Origin: Pimelobacter simplex
GTDB lineage: Bacteria; Actinomycetota; Actinomycetes; Propionibacteriales; Nocardioidaceae
DNA: 64,000 nt
NCBI RefSeq assembly: GCF_900114845.1
Contig: NZ_FOUK01000001.1
Location: forward strand, 62,001-126,000
Direction of reading: 5' to 3'
Below the pieces are notes generated by a model that made no database searches, had not been told where the DNA came from, and worked only from the letters and a program-made list of their open reading frames with translations. Below, in pieces: positions 26,355 to 36,144 of the stretch (position 1 is the stretch's first letter; each line of letters opens with the position of its first letter). The translations under genes were made by a program, and so were the position numbers.

Positions 26355-27377
26355 TCAGGCGGGCTGGAGCGCCCAGACCTTGAGCCGCGAGTAGCCCTTC
26401 ACCGAGACCCGGCGCAGGCGGCGGAAGCGATAGCCCCCGGCGTGGTCGTGGTCGGGGTGCTCGTCGGTGTCGTCGTCGGCGCGGCCGGACAGCGCCTCGT
26501 AGGCACCGAGGTCGACGAGCACCGAGCTCGGGCGGGCGACGGAGGTGAGCCGGGCGGCGATGTTGACGACGGGGCCGAAGACGTCGCCGAGCCGGGTGAC
26601 CACCTCGCCGTACGCGATGCCGGCGCGGACCGCCGGGAACGGGTCGTCGGGGTCGGCGCCGCGGCGGGTGAGCTCGAGGGCGACCTCGGCGAGCGCGTCG
26701 GCGGAGTCGGCGACGATGAGGAGCTCGTCGCCGATGTTCTTGATGATCCGGCCGCCGCGGTCGACGGTGAGGCCGAGCACGGTGGACTCGAACGACTCGA
26801 GCCAGCCGACCAGCTCGCGGTCCGAGAGGGTCCGCGAGCGCGAGGTGTAGCCGACGATGTCGACGAAGCAGACGGCGAGCATGGCCGAGGGCCCCGAGGA
26901 CCGTTCGGCGAGCAGCCGGGCCGCGGCGCTGAGGAGGTGGCGGCGCCAGACGTAGCTCTGCAGCTCCTCGACGCGCGGCATCACCTCGTCGGAGACGGCG
27001 AGCAGGCCCTCGGTGGGGTCCGCGCCCATCTCCTCGGCGACCGAGGCGAGGAGCGCGACCTGCCAGTCGGCCAGCCGGGCGAAGCTGCGGCCCCAGGTCC
27101 GGACCAGGCCGTCCTGGCGCTCCTGGCTCAGGACGCCGAGCGCGATCAGGTCGTTGGTCAGCTCCAGCGCGCGGACGTCGGCATCGGTGAAGGCGACCTC
27201 GTCGTCGGGGACGTGAGCGAAGCCGAGCAGGTGCCACAGCTCGTTGGCCGTCGCGACCGGGACGCCGGCCCGCGCCGCGACGTCGTGCTGGGTCAGCGCG
27301 GGCCGCGCGCCGAGGAGGTGGGCCTCGAGCGCGCCGATGACCCCGCCGTCACCGGCGGGGTCGTCCGACGAGGTCAC
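26355..27377 (-). CDS. Class III adenylate/guanylate cyclase with N-terminal regulatory domain
   Basis: 340 residues, GTG start. The C-terminal catalytic domain (about 165-335) keeps the metal-binding Asp in CFVDIVGYTSRS, the KNIGDELL loop (Lys and second Asp region), and the VNIAARLTS transition-state Asn/Arg. The N-terminal 150 residues begin with an HTH-like segment (TQHDVAARAGVPVATANELWHLLGF) and helices, like the autoinhibitory domain of Mycobacterium Rv1264-type cyclases. Probably a soluble cAMP producer. It lies 7 bases after a cyclic-nucleotide-binding gene, suggesting a producer/receptor pair. Confidence 0.87.
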   Translation of the reverse strand: MTSSDDPAGDGGVIGALEAHLLGARPALTQHDVAARAGVPVATANELWHLLGFAHVPDDEVAFTDADVRALELTNDLIALGVLSQERQDGLVRTWGRSFARLADWQVALLASVAEEMGADPTEGLLAVSDEVMPRVEELQSYVWRRHLLSAAARLLAERSSGPSAMLAVCFVDIVGYTSRSRTLSDRELVGWLESFESTVLGLTVDRGGRIIKNIGDELLIVADSADALAEVALELTRRGADPDDPFPAVRAGIAYGEVVTRLGDVFGPVVNIAARLTSVARPSSVLVDLGAYEALSGRADDDTDEHPDHDHAGGYRFRRLRRVSVKGYSRLKVWALQPA

Positions 27378-27384
27378 GGGACGG

Positions 27385-27759
27385 TCAGCCCGCGGTGCCG
27401 AGGCGCGACTGCGCGACCTCGACGAGCGCGTCGTGGAAGGCCGGCCACTCGGCGTCCAGCTCGCGCAGGGTCTCGTCGGTGAGGTGGATCGTGTCGAGCG
27501 GCGTGAGCGCCACGATGGTGGCGTTGCGCAGCCGCTTGCCGACGATCGCGGCCTCGCCGACGATGTCGCCGGGCCCGAGCTGCGCGATCTCCGCGCCGTC
27601 GCGACGGACCGACACCGTGCCCGACAGGAGGATGTAGGCCTTGTCGGCCGGGGTGTCCTCCCAGATCGGCGACCAGCCCTCGGGGAGCTTCACCCGCCGA
27701 CCGGTCGCGCTGATCCGCGCGATCTCCTGGGGGGAGAAGTGCTCGAAGAACGTTGCCAT
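27385..27759 (-). CDS. Stand-alone cyclic nucleotide-binding domain protein
   Basis: 124 residues, essentially one cNMP-binding domain: helix FSPQEIARISATG, beta roll, and a phosphate-binding cassette GEAAIVGKRLRNATI with the conserved Glu and Arg. There is no DNA-binding or enzymatic domain, so it must work through a partner. It precedes the cyclase by 7 bases on the same strand. It could bind the cAMP made by that enzyme, either as feedback partner or as adaptor. The Glu and Arg suggest real ligand binding. Confidence 0.85.
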   Translation of the reverse strand: MATFFEHFSPQEIARISATGRRVKLPEGWSPIWEDTPADKAYILLSGTVSVRRDGAEIAQLGPGDIVGEAAIVGKRLRNATIVALTPLDTIHLTDETLRELDAEWPAFHDALVEVAQSRLGTAG

Positions 27760-27852
27760 GCTGACCCTTTCGCTCGGCCGTCACCGTCGACCCTAGTGTC
27801 ATCGGCGGCGGCGCGGGAGACCTACTGCAACAACGTGTTCCGGTAAGTCGCG

Positions 27853-29091
27853 TTACCCCTCGGGGACGACGAGCGGGTCGCGCAGCACCGGACAGCTCAG
27901 GCAGCGGGGCCCGCCGCGCCCCGATCCGATCTCCGATCCGGCGATCCGGACGACCTCGATCCCGGCCGCCTCGAGGCAGGCGTTGGTGGCGTCGTTGCGC
28001 TCGTAGGCGACCGCCAGCCGGGGCGCGAGCGCGAGCGTGTTGTTGCCGTCGTCCCACTGCTCGCGCTCGGCGGTGACCGGGTCGAGGCCGGTCTCGATCC
28101 GGTGCAGCGTGTCGATCTGCATCGCCTTCGCGGCGGCCACGAGGAAGGGCTCCGGCGCGGCCACCCGCAGCTCGCCCGAGCCTGGCTCGTGCTCGGTGAC
28201 GGCGTACGCCGTGAGGGAGTCGGCGACGTGGGGGTACATCACCACCCGGTCGACGTCGACCATCGTGCAGACGGTGTCGAGGTGCATGGTGGCGCGCTCG
28301 CGGGGGATCGGGACGGCGAGCAGTGTGGTCGCCACCCTCGCCGCGAACGCCTCGCGGGCGAGCCGCTCGGCGCCGGCCGCGGTGGTCCGCTCGCCGACCC
28401 CGACGGCGAGGACGCCCGGGGCGAGCAGCAGCACGTCGCCGCCCTCGACCGGCTCCCGGTCGTGCCCGTGGAGCAGCCCGGTGCCGGCGAAGCGCGGGTG
28501 GTGCCGGTAGACGAGGTCGGTCAGGTGCGCCTCGCGGCGGCGCGCCTCGGTGGCCAGCGAGGTCACCGCCACCCGGTCGCGCACCCACACGGCGGAGTCG
28601 CGGGTGAAGAGCAGGTTGGGCAGCGGGTCGACGAGGAAGCCGTCGGGGGCGAGCAGCGACGTGACGAGCGTGGCGCCCGTGCCGACGCGCACCTCGTCGT
28701 TGCGCACGCCGGCGGTCAGCAGCCGGGTGAGGTCCTCGGGCGCCGCGTCGAGGAACAGCGCCCGCAGGTGCCCGCGGACGGCGTCGCCGAGGTCGCGCCC
28801 GCTCCGGCCGGCGAGGGTGGTGTCGACGACGGCGGCCCGCGCGTCGTCGTCCCGGAGGGTGTCGGTGAGCAGGTCGGTCAGGTAGAGCACCTCGACGTCC
28901 CGCTCGCGCAGGGCCGCGGCGAACGCGTCGTGCTCGTCCTGCGCCTGCCCGACCCAGGGGATGCCGTCGAACAGCAGCCGGTCGTGGTTGTGCGGCGTCA
29001 GCCGCTCGAGCTCGGGGCCGGGGCGGTGGAGCAGGACCGAGCGCAGCCGCCCGACCTCGCTGTCGACTCCGGCGCTCGGTGGGCTCGCCAT
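27853..29091 (-). CDS. arcA: Arginine deiminase
   Basis: 412 residues, full family length. Conserved blocks are present: [15 protein letters not shown] at the N terminus, [20 protein letters not shown] (catalytic His/Asp region) and the C-terminal [11 protein letters not shown] with the nucleophilic cysteine. It converts arginine to citrulline and ammonia in the cytoplasm. No arcB or arcC is adjacent, so a complete ATP-yielding pathway is not encoded here; acid resistance or arginine catabolism through citrulline are alternatives. The next gene on this strand upstream is prephenate dehydratase, 13 bases away. Confidence 0.92.
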   Translation of the reverse strand: MASPPSAGVDSEVGRLRSVLLHRPGPELERLTPHNHDRLLFDGIPWVGQAQDEHDAFAAALRERDVEVLYLTDLLTDTLRDDDARAAVVDTTLAGRSGRDLGDAVRGHLRALFLDAAPEDLTRLLTAGVRNDEVRVGTGATLVTSLLAPDGFLVDPLPNLLFTRDSAVWVRDRVAVTSLATEARRREAHLTDLVYRHHPRFAGTGLLHGHDREPVEGGDVLLLAPGVLAVGVGERTTAAGAERLAREAFAARVATTLLAVPIPRERATMHLDTVCTMVDVDRVVMYPHVADSLTAYAVTEHEPGSGELRVAAPEPFLVAAAKAMQIDTLHRIETGLDPVTAEREQWDDGNNTLALAPRLAVAYERNDATNACLEAAGIEVVRIAGSEIGSGRGGPRCLSCPVLRDPLVVPEG

Positions 29092-29104
29092 GGCCCCACC
29101 CTAG

Positions 29105-29935
29105 TCAGCCGCGGGTCGGGTCCGCCGGGTAGACGCCGAGCACCTTGATGTCGGTGGTGAAGAACGTCAGCTCCTCGAGCGCCCGCTTCAGCCCCGGGTC
29201 GTCGGGGTGGCCGTCGACCTCGGCGAGGAACTGGGTCGCGGCGAAGTGGCCGCCGACCATGTAGCTCTCGAGCTTGGTCATGTTGATGCCGTTGGTCGCG
29301 AAGCCGCCGAGCGCCTTGTAGAGCGCGGCCGGCAGGTTGCGGACGTTGAAGACGAAGCTCGTCACCACCGGGCCGTTGTCCTGCGGCGCCTGGACGAAGT
29401 CCGGTGAGAGCAGCACGAACCGCGTGGTGTTGTGGTCCTCGTCCTCGACGTCCTCGCGCAGGATCTCGAGCCCGTAGATCTCAGCCGCCAGCGGCGGCGC
29501 GATGGCCGCCTGCGTCGGGTCACCCGCCTCCGCCACCTCGCGCGCCGCACCCGCCGTGTCGCCCGAGATGATCGGCGTGAGGCCGAGCTCGCGGATGATC
29601 TTGCGGCACTGGCCCAGCGCGTGGACGTGGCTGTGCACCGTGCGCAGCGTGTCGACCGTCGCACCCGGGTTCACCATGAGGTGGAACTGGATGCGCAGGA
29701 AGTGCTCGGCGATGATGTGCAGGCCCGACTCGGGCAGGAAGTGGTGGATGTCGGCCACCCGCCCCGCGATCGAGTTGTCGATCGGGATCAGCGCCAGGTC
29801 GCAGTCACCACTGCTCACCGCCGCGAACACGTCCTCGAACGACGCGCAGGCCACCGCCTCCGCGTCCGGGTAGTGCTGCTTGCACACGATGTGCGAGTTG
29901 GCGCCGGGTTCCCCCTGGTACGCGATACGGACCAT
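29105..29935 (-). CDS. pheA: Prephenate dehydratase
   Basis: 276 residues. The catalytic domain begins at MVRIAYQGEPGANSH and ends with the NTTRF motif (HNTTRFVLL), which carries the catalytic Thr. A C-terminal ACT domain follows (PAALYKALGGFATNGINMTKLESYMVGGHF), the site of phenylalanine feedback inhibition. It converts prephenate to phenylpyruvate in phenylalanine synthesis. The ATG at 29935 fits the family's usual start; longer frames upstream are low-complexity. No chorismate mutase domain is fused. Confidence 0.93.
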   Translation of the reverse strand: MVRIAYQGEPGANSHIVCKQHYPDAEAVACASFEDVFAAVSSGDCDLALIPIDNSIAGRVADIHHFLPESGLHIIAEHFLRIQFHLMVNPGATVDTLRTVHSHVHALGQCRKIIRELGLTPIISGDTAGAAREVAEAGDPTQAAIAPPLAAEIYGLEILREDVEDEDHNTTRFVLLSPDFVQAPQDNGPVVTSFVFNVRNLPAALYKALGGFATNGINMTKLESYMVGGHFAATQFLAEVDGHPDDPGLKRALEELTFFTTDIKVLGVYPADPTRG

Positions 29936-29999
29936 GCCCGCATCGTAGTGGCGGCGCGTGGCCGCTCCCGGCGCCGTCTCGTTGACTACCGTCGGGGCC

Positions 30000-30398
30000 A
30001 TGGCCGTCGTCCTCGCGCTCCTCGCCCTCGTCGTCGCTGCCGCTGCCCTGGTGGTCGCGCTGCGCAGCGGACGTCGTACGCCTGCGGAGGCCGGGGACGA
30101 CCTCCCCGCCGACGCCGCCGGCCTCCGCCGCGAGGTCGCCGCCCTCCGCGCCGAGGCCGCGGGCGCCCTGCGCCACCTGGCCGTCGTCCGGTACGACGCG
30201 TTCGACGAGATGGGCGGCCGGCTGTCCTGGTCGCTCGCCCTGCTCGACGACGCGGGCGACGGCGTCGTGCTGACGTCGATCCGGGGACGCAACGAGGCCC
30301 GGACCTACGCCAAGTCGGTCGCGGCGTGGGCCGGCGAGCAGGAGCTGTCGCCGGAGGAGGGTGAGGCGGTCGCGCACGCGCGGATGGCGCGGATGTAG
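30000..30398 (+). CDS. DUF4446 family protein
   Basis: 132 residues. One N-terminal membrane helix (about 2-22) is followed by a short coiled-coil-like segment (AAGLRREVAALRAEAAGALRHL) and the conserved core VVRYDAFDEMGGRLSWSLALLDDAGDGVVLTSIRGRNEARTYAKSV-like block, typical of DUF4446. Family members are uncharacterised actinobacterial and firmicute membrane proteins. The ATG at 30000 places the helix at the very N terminus and is preferred over one 42 bases upstream. It is divergent from pheA. Confidence 0.8.
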   Translation: MAVVLALLALVVAAAALVVALRSGRRTPAEAGDDLPADAAGLRREVAALRAEAAGALRHLAVVRYDAFDEMGGRLSWSLALLDDAGDGVVLTSIRGRNEARTYAKSVAAWAGEQELSPEEGEAVAHARMARM

Positions 30399-30457
30399 GT
30401 GCTCGTCGGCGGTGCTGCCGGGGGCTGGTGAGCGGGGTTGCGGTGGCGGCCGCGCTT

Positions 30458-30552
30458 AGCCGGCCGTCTCCCGCCGTCAAGGACCCTCGCTTCGCTCGGT
30501 CCGCTGCGCGGCGCCTTCGGCGTCCTTGACTGCGGGGCCCTGACGGCCGGCT
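30458..30552. repeat. Nested inverted repeat between convergent genes
   Basis: Two nested arm pairs share one axis: outer AGCCGGCCGTC (30458-30468) with GACGGCCGGCT (30542-30552), inner GTCAAGGAC (30476-30484) with GTCCTTGAC (30522-30530). The centre is GC-rich and partly self-complementary. It lies between DUF4446 (stop 30398) and the convergent PAP2/DAG-kinase gene (stop 30655), so bidirectional termination is the simplest role. Confidence 0.8.
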
Positions 30553-30594
30553 TGGCGGCGCGGGGTGCCGGCACGGACTTCGTCCGCGCCGCCG

Positions 30595-30628
30595 CTACGC
30601 GGCCGCCTTGCCTACGCGGCCGCCTTGC
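30595..30628. repeat. 17-bp direct repeat, two tandem copies
   Basis: Two perfect tandem copies of CTACGCGGCCGCCTTGC lie at 30595-30611 and 30612-30628. They follow the nested inverted repeat inside the same non-coding gap (30399-30654). No gene is visible in the gap. Confidence 0.9.
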
Positions 30629-30654
30629 CTGCGCCGCGCTCCTTTCGCGGCGGC

Positions 30655-32238
30655 TCAGACCGTGCGCGGCACCCGCACGAGGACCCGTCCGTGCACGCAC
30701 TCCATCCGCAGCTCCGAGCCCAGCCCGATGGTGTCGCCGTCGAGCTGGCGGGGGACCTCCCCCGAGGCCCGGACGACGACCGTGCGCCCCGTCATCCGGG
30801 CGACCGACTCGCCGGCGTTGTGCTCGCGCCGGGTCATGACGCGCAGCACGAGGGGGATCCAGCTGAGGAAGCGGCGCGGGTAGAGGAGCACGACGTCGAG
30901 GAGGCCGTCGTCGATGGTGGCGTCGGGCAGGAGGTTCATGCCGCCCTGGAGGCTGCCGACGTTGCCGATGACGCAGGTGCGGGCGCGGTGCTTGGTGAAG
31001 GGGCCGCCGTCGACGGAGATCTCGAGCTTCATCGTGGGGAACATCAGGCCCTTGAGGGCGGAGAGCACGTAGGCGAGCCAGCCGACCTTCTTCTTGAGGT
31101 CCTCGTTGACGCCCTCCATGATCGCGGCGTCGAAGCCCATGCCGGCCATCACCATGAAGTGGGTGGGCTCGATGCCGTCGCCGTCGACCTCGACCATGTC
31201 GATGGCGCGGTCCTGGCCGGTGAGGGCGATGTCGATGGCGGCCCGGATGAAGAGGGGGATCTCGAGGTTGCGGGCGAGGAGGTTCCCCGTGCCGGCCGGG
31301 ACGACGCCCACGGGGATGCCGGTGCCGGCGAGCTCGGCGCACACCTCGCGGACGGTGCCGTCGCCGCCGCAGACGATGACCAGGTCGGCGCCGTTGACGG
31401 CGGCCTGCTCGGCCTGGCCGGTGCCGGAGTCCTCGACGGTGGTGAAGAACCACTGGGGGCTGTTCCAGCCGGACTCGAGGGCCATCTGGGTGACCATCGT
31501 CTGGAAGTTCTCGACCGACTCGACCTTGATCGGGTTCAGGACGACGGCCAGCCGGCGTGCCGACGGGAACGGCTCCGGCAGCGGCTCGGCCTTGAGGGCG
31601 TGGCTGCGCGGCAGCGGGTTGTAGAGGGCGATGCCGAGGAGGAGGACGCCGACGCCGAGCAGGGTCCCGCCGAGGACGTCGCTGGGGTAGTGGCGCCCGA
31701 GCAGGATCCGGTCGGCGGCGACGAGCGCCCAGGCGAGGACCGCGAGGGTGCAGATCAGCCGGCGGATCGCGGTGCGCCGCACGAGCATGGCCGCGACGAC
31801 GATCACCAGGCCGGCGAAGGCCGCGGCGGCGGAGCTGTGCCCGGAGGGGAAGGCGTTGGAGTGCAGGAAGTACTCGGGGTCCTGCCAGAGCGGCCGGCCG
31901 CGGCCGACGAACATCTTGGTGAAGTAGGTGATGAGCGCGGTCGCCGCCATCACGACGGCGATGAGGATGCCCGCCCGGCGGTGCCCGCGCAGCAGCCCGC
32001 CGGCGGCGAAGACGATGGTCGCGATCGTCATCCAGAGGGTGCCGCCGGCGACCTCGATCACGCGGAGCGGGTGCTCCAGCCAGCTGCGGTCGCCGGCCCA
32101 CTGCCGGGCGGCCTCGCCGTGGCTGTCGAGGTCGGTGAGCCAGGACAGCTCCGCGGCGACGCAGAGGGCGATCGCGGCGAAGAGGCCGAGGCAGACCAGC
32201 GCGGACAGCAACGGGGTCTGGCGGGGACGGTCGAGCAC
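30655..32238 (-). CDS. Fused PAP2 phosphatase / diacylglycerol kinase-family lipid kinase
   Basis: 527 residues, two enzymes in one chain. The N-terminal membrane part (about 1-215) has PAP2 motifs KMFVGRGRPLW, PSGHSSAAAAF and GRHYPSD. The C-terminal soluble part (about 235-525) is a DAGK/sphingosine-kinase catalytic domain: VVLNPIKVES, the nucleotide loop CGGDGTVREV, VPAGTGNLLARNL and a late LDGD. It could dephosphorylate a lipid phosphate and re-phosphorylate a diacylglycerol-like lipid at the same membrane. This fused form is annotated in several actinobacteria. Confidence 0.88.
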   Translation of the reverse strand: MLDRPRQTPLLSALVCLGLFAAIALCVAAELSWLTDLDSHGEAARQWAGDRSWLEHPLRVIEVAGGTLWMTIATIVFAAGGLLRGHRRAGILIAVVMAATALITYFTKMFVGRGRPLWQDPEYFLHSNAFPSGHSSAAAAFAGLVIVVAAMLVRRTAIRRLICTLAVLAWALVAADRILLGRHYPSDVLGGTLLGVGVLLLGIALYNPLPRSHALKAEPLPEPFPSARRLAVVLNPIKVESVENFQTMVTQMALESGWNSPQWFFTTVEDSGTGQAEQAAVNGADLVIVCGGDGTVREVCAELAGTGIPVGVVPAGTGNLLARNLEIPLFIRAAIDIALTGQDRAIDMVEVDGDGIEPTHFMVMAGMGFDAAIMEGVNEDLKKKVGWLAYVLSALKGLMFPTMKLEISVDGGPFTKHRARTCVIGNVGSLQGGMNLLPDATIDDGLLDVVLLYPRRFLSWIPLVLRVMTRREHNAGESVARMTGRTVVVRASGEVPRQLDGDTIGLGSELRMECVHGRVLVRVPRTV

Positions 32239-32282
32239 CAGCGGAGTTTATCGGCCGTTGCGCGACGCTCTACGGTCGAGAC

Positions 32283-33266
32283 ATGACCTCCCCGTCGCAC
32301 GCCACCCTCGGCCGCTCCGGCCTCGTCGTCTCCCGCGTCGGTCTCGGTTGCAACAACCTGGGCCGCCCGGGCGCCGCCACCGAGTCGCAGGAGGGCACCG
32401 ACCGCGTGATCGGCGCGGCCCTCGACGCCGGCATCACGCTCTTCGACGTCGCCGACACGTACGGCGCCACGCCCGGTCTCGCCGAGGAGCGGCTGGGCAA
32501 GGCGCTGGGTGCGCGGCGCTCCGAGATCGTCCTCGCCACGAAGTTCGGCATGGACATGAAGGGGATCAACGGCCCGGACTTCGACGCGCGCGGGTCGCGG
32601 CGCTACATCCGCACCGCGGTCGAGGCGTCGCTGCGCCGCCTGGGCACCGACTGGATCGACCTCTACCAGTTCCACACGCCCGACCTCCGCACGCCGATCG
32701 ACGAGACGCTCTCGGCGCTCGACGACCTCGTCCGCGAGGGCAAGGTCCGCTACCTGGGCCACTCCAACCGGTCCGGCTGGCAGATCGCGCAGGCCGAGTA
32801 CGTCGCCCGTGCGCTCGGCGTCGAGCGCTTCATCTCCGCGCAGAACCACTACAACCTCACCGACCGCCGCGCCGAGCTCGAGGTGCTGCCCGCCTCGCGC
32901 GAGCTCGGGCTGGGCGTGCTGCCGTACTTCCCGCTCGCCAACGGCCTGCTCACCGGCAAGTACGCCGACGGCAAGGCGCCCGCCGGCACCCGGCTCAGCA
33001 CCACCCGCCAGCACCTGCTCGAGGACGCCGTCTCGCCGACCCTGCAGGCGTACTCCGCGTTCGCCCGGGCCCGCGGCGTCTCCGAGGTGACCGTCGCGAT
33101 CGGCTGGCTGCTGGCCCAGGAGCCGGTGACCTCGGTCATCGCCGGCGCCACGTCGCCCGAGCAGGTCGCGGCCAACGCCGCGGCCGACCAGTGGGTGCCG
33201 ACCGCGGACGACCTGGCCGAGCTGGACGCGCTCTTCCCCGCCCCCGACCGGATCGCGCTCTACTGA
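32283..33266 (+). CDS. Aldo/keto reductase
   Basis: 327 residues. The tetrad is visible: Asp and Tyr in LFDVADTYGATPGLAEERLG, Lys in IVLATKFGMDM, His in LYQFHTPD. The NADP-binding end (VIAGATSPEQVAANAAA) is typical of the AKR5/KAR-like group. The GCNNLGRPG motif near the N terminus suits a soluble NADPH-dependent carbonyl reductase. Substrate is not deducible. It is divergent from the PAP2/DAG-kinase gene and lies 24 bases before serS. Confidence 0.9.
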   Translation: MTSPSHATLGRSGLVVSRVGLGCNNLGRPGAATESQEGTDRVIGAALDAGITLFDVADTYGATPGLAEERLGKALGARRSEIVLATKFGMDMKGINGPDFDARGSRRYIRTAVEASLRRLGTDWIDLYQFHTPDLRTPIDETLSALDDLVREGKVRYLGHSNRSGWQIAQAEYVARALGVERFISAQNHYNLTDRRAELEVLPASRELGLGVLPYFPLANGLLTGKYADGKAPAGTRLSTTRQHLLEDAVSPTLQAYSAFARARGVSEVTVAIGWLLAQEPVTSVIAGATSPEQVAANAAADQWVPTADDLAELDALFPAPDRIALY

Positions 33267-33290
33267 CCCCTGGCGGATAGCCTGAGCGCC

Positions 33291-34583
33291 ATGATCGACC
33301 CGCGCATCCTCCGTGACGAGCCCGACCGCGTCCGCGCCTCGCAGACCAAGCGCGGCGCGTCCTCCGAGGTGGTCGACCGGGCGCTCGACGCCGACGCCGC
33401 CCGCCGCGGCGCCATCGCGGCGTACGAGGAGAAGCGCGCGGCGCAGAAGACGTTCGGCAAGCAGGTCGCCCAGGCCCAGGGCGAGGAGAAGCAGGCGCTG
33501 CTCGCCCAGGTCAAGGCGCTCTCGGCCGAGGTCAAGGACCTCGAGGTCGCCCAGACCCACGCCGAGGGCGCCTGGACCGACGCGCTCAAGGCGATCCCCA
33601 ATGTCGTCGCCGACGCGACGCCGACGGGCGGCGAGGACGACTTCGTCGTCCTCGAGCAGGTCGGGACGCCGCGCGACTTCGCGGCCGAGGGCTTCGAGCC
33701 GCGCGACCACATCGAGCTCGGCCGGCTGCTCGGCGCGATCGACCTCGAGCGCGGCGCCAAGGTCAGCGGCAGCCGCTTCTACTTCCTCACCGGCATCGGC
33801 GCCCAGCTCGAGCTGGCGCTGGTCAACCTGGCCATGGACCAGGCACGCAACGCCGGGTTCACGCAGGTGATCGCGCCGTCGCTGGTCCGCCGCGAGGCGA
33901 TGGAGGGCACCGGCTACCTCGACCAGGGCGGCGGCGAGGACATCTACCGGATCGAGGGCGAGGAGATGTACCTCGTCGGCACCTCGGAGGTGCCGATGGC
34001 GGCGTACCACTCCAAGGAGCTGCTGGATGGCCGGTCCTTGCCCAGGAGGTACGCCTCGTTCAGCCCCTGCTTCCGCAAGGAGGCCGGCTCGCACGGCAAG
34101 GACACCAAGGGGATCATCCGGGTCCACTGGTTCGACAAGGTCGAGATGTTCGTCTACACCACGCTCGAGGACGCCGCCGCCGAGCACGAGCGGCTGCTGG
34201 CCTGGGAGAAGGAGTTCCTCGACAAGCTCGAGCTCGCCTACCAGGTCGTCGACATCGCGGCGGGCGACCTCGGGGCGAGCGCGATCCGCAAGTTCGACTG
34301 CGAGGCGTGGATCCCCACGCAGGGCAAGTACCGCGAGCTGACCTCGACGTCCAACTGCACCGACTTCCAGACCCGCCGGCTCGACACCCGCGGCCGCTTC
34401 GGCGACAAGACCGGCCCGATCGCCACCCTCAACGGGACGCTCACCGCGATCACCCGGACGATCGTCGCGGTCCTCGAGACCCATCAGCAGGCCGACGGAT
34501 CGGTCCGCGTGCCGAAGGCGCTGCAGCCCTACCTGGGCGGCCTCGAGGTGCTGACGCCGGTCGCCGAGGTCACCGGTGCCTGA
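33291..34583 (+). CDS. serS: Seryl-tRNA synthetase
   Basis: 430 residues, normal length. An N-terminal helical arm (about 25-110, [32 protein letters not shown]) makes the antiparallel coiled coil that reads the long variable arm of tRNA-Ser. Class II motifs follow: [46 protein letters not shown] motif 2, and motif 3 with [16 protein letters not shown]. It charges serine onto tRNA-Ser, two genes for which lie at 42252-42336 and 42987-43077. The start overlaps nothing; the stop overlaps the HAD gene by 8 bases. Confidence 0.96.
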   Translation: MIDPRILRDEPDRVRASQTKRGASSEVVDRALDADAARRGAIAAYEEKRAAQKTFGKQVAQAQGEEKQALLAQVKALSAEVKDLEVAQTHAEGAWTDALKAIPNVVADATPTGGEDDFVVLEQVGTPRDFAAEGFEPRDHIELGRLLGAIDLERGAKVSGSRFYFLTGIGAQLELALVNLAMDQARNAGFTQVIAPSLVRREAMEGTGYLDQGGGEDIYRIEGEEMYLVGTSEVPMAAYHSKELLDGRSLPRRYASFSPCFRKEAGSHGKDTKGIIRVHWFDKVEMFVYTTLEDAAAEHERLLAWEKEFLDKLELAYQVVDIAAGDLGASAIRKFDCEAWIPTQGKYRELTSTSNCTDFQTRRLDTRGRFGDKTGPIATLNGTLTAITRTIVAVLETHQQADGSVRVPKALQPYLGGLEVLTPVAEVTGA

Positions 34584-35433
34584 CGAGCGGCCCTGGCGGC
34601 CGCGGCTGGTCGCCCTCGACATCGACGGCACCCTCCTGCGCTGGGTCGCCGGGCTCGGGATGAGCCACGAGGAGGTCACGCCGGCGGTGCACGACGCCGT
34701 CCAGCGGGTCCTCGACTCCGGCGCGCACGTCGTCCTCTCGTCCGGGCGGGCGCCGCACAACATGACCGACGTCGCCGACAAGCTCGACCTGCACGGGCAC
34801 GGCGAGAAGATCTGGATCGTCGCCGCCAACGGCGCGGTCGTGCTGCGCTACCCGCCGGCCGAGGTGGTCCACGAGGTCACCTTCGACGCCCGCGCGGCCG
34901 TCGCCGCCGTCCTCGAGCAGCACCCCGACGCGCTCGTCGCCGTCGAGGAGCGCGGGGTCGGCTACCGGGTCTCCGCGCCCTTCCCCGACGGCGAGCTCGG
35001 CGGCTCGACCAGCGTCGCCGCGGTCGCCGACATGGTCGCCGAGCCGGTCAGCCGCGTGATCATCCGCGATCCCAAGGCCACCGCCGAGGACTTCGTCGCG
35101 CTCGCCGCCAACCTCGGCCTGCACGGCACCGACTACGTCGTGGGCTGGACCGCCTGGCTCGACCTGGCGCCCGTCGGCGTCTCCAAGGCCTCCGGCCTGG
35201 AGTACGTCTGCCAGCAGCTCGGCGTCGACCGGGCCGACGTCCTCGCCATCGGCGACGGGCGCAACGACATCGAGATGCTGCAGTGGGCCGGGCGCGGGGT
35301 CGCGATGGGTCAGGCCATCGACGAGGTCAAGGAGATCGCCGACGCGGTCACCGCCTCCGTCGACGACGACGGCGCCGCGCTCGAGATCGGTCGCTGGTTC
35401 CCCGCACCCGGATCTGGTGGGATGGAGGCGTGA
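34576..35433 (+). CDS. HAD-superfamily hydrolase (Cof/type IIB)
   Basis: 285 residues. Motif [12 protein letters not shown] carries the nucleophilic and acid/base Asp; motif II is LSSGRA; motif III is the lysine in VSKASGL; motif IV is [11 protein letters not shown] cap domain between motifs II and III is type IIB. It likely dephosphorylates a sugar phosphate or phosphorylated metabolite. It starts inside the serS 3' end (8-base overlap) and its stop overlaps the next GTG start, so it seems co-expressed with serS. Confidence 0.88.
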   Translation: MPDERPWRPRLVALDIDGTLLRWVAGLGMSHEEVTPAVHDAVQRVLDSGAHVVLSSGRAPHNMTDVADKLDLHGHGEKIWIVAANGAVVLRYPPAEVVHEVTFDARAAVAAVLEQHPDALVAVEERGVGYRVSAPFPDGELGGSTSVAAVADMVAEPVSRVIIRDPKATAEDFVALAANLGLHGTDYVVGWTAWLDLAPVGVSKASGLEYVCQQLGVDRADVLAIGDGRNDIEMLQWAGRGVAMGQAIDEVKEIADAVTASVDDDGAALEIGRWFPAPGSGGMEA

Positions 35434-36107
35434 CCTCCTCCGCCCGCCGGCTGCTCCCGCCGGCCCTGCTCGCGGTCCTGGCGCTCGCGCCCGCGGCCCC
35501 GGCCGGTGCCACCGCCGCGCCGGTCGCCGTCCCGGAGCCGGCCACCGCGCCCGCGGCGTACCCGGCGATGTGCGACGCGCTCGACCTGACCGACGAGGCC
35601 GAGATCGACGCCCGCGCGCTGCCCGCCGACGACGTCTTCGCCGGCACCGTGCGCGCCGTCCAGCCGACCGCGGGCGACGCGAAGCGGATCGGCTACCTGG
35701 TCGCCGTCGAGCGGCCCTTCCGCGGCGACATCGACAAGGACAAGCAGGTCCTGGTCACCATCGACTGGCCCGCCGACGTCGACCCGACCGTGCGCAAGGC
35801 GCGCGCCTACCTGTTCTTCACCAACGACCGCGGTGGCCGCGTCGTCGCCGACCCGTGCACCGGTACGGCGCTCCTGCCCGGCGGCATCACCCCCCGGGTC
35901 ACCGCCACGCTGCGCCGCTACCTCGCCTCGGTCGAGCCGACCGCACCGCCGTCCCCGACGCCGCAGCCCGTCGCCTTCGACGACCCCGGCGATCCCCTCG
36001 GCAACCCGCCCGAGCTCGGCCGGGTGCTCGCCTCGGGTGGGGCGATCGCGTTGATCGGCGTGCTCGGGCTGGTGCTGGTCTCGCGGCTCGGCCGCCGGCG
36101 GGGCTAG
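35430..36107 (+). CDS. Secreted or C-terminally anchored hypothetical protein
   Basis: 225 residues from a GTG that overlaps the HAD stop (GTGA). An N-terminal signal peptide (about 1-26, ending GATAAP) is followed by a domain with paired cysteines (MCDAL near 47 and PCTG near 141) and FAGTVRAVQP...YLVAVERPFRGDI, a beta-rich pattern like small extracellular OB-type or TIMP-like domains. A Pro/Thr linker leads to a final hydrophobic helix (about 198-217) and RRRG, as in membrane- or wall-anchored proteins. Function unknown. Confidence 0.72.
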   Translation: MTSSARRLLPPALLAVLALAPAAPAGATAAPVAVPEPATAPAAYPAMCDALDLTDEAEIDARALPADDVFAGTVRAVQPTAGDAKRIGYLVAVERPFRGDIDKDKQVLVTIDWPADVDPTVRKARAYLFFTNDRGGRVVADPCTGTALLPGGITPRVTATLRRYLASVEPTAPPSPTPQPVAFDDPGDPLGNPPELGRVLASGGAIALIGVLGLVLVSRLGRRRG

Positions 36108-36144
36108 GCGCGCCGAGCCGGCAGCGCGGCGGGAGGCGAGTGCC

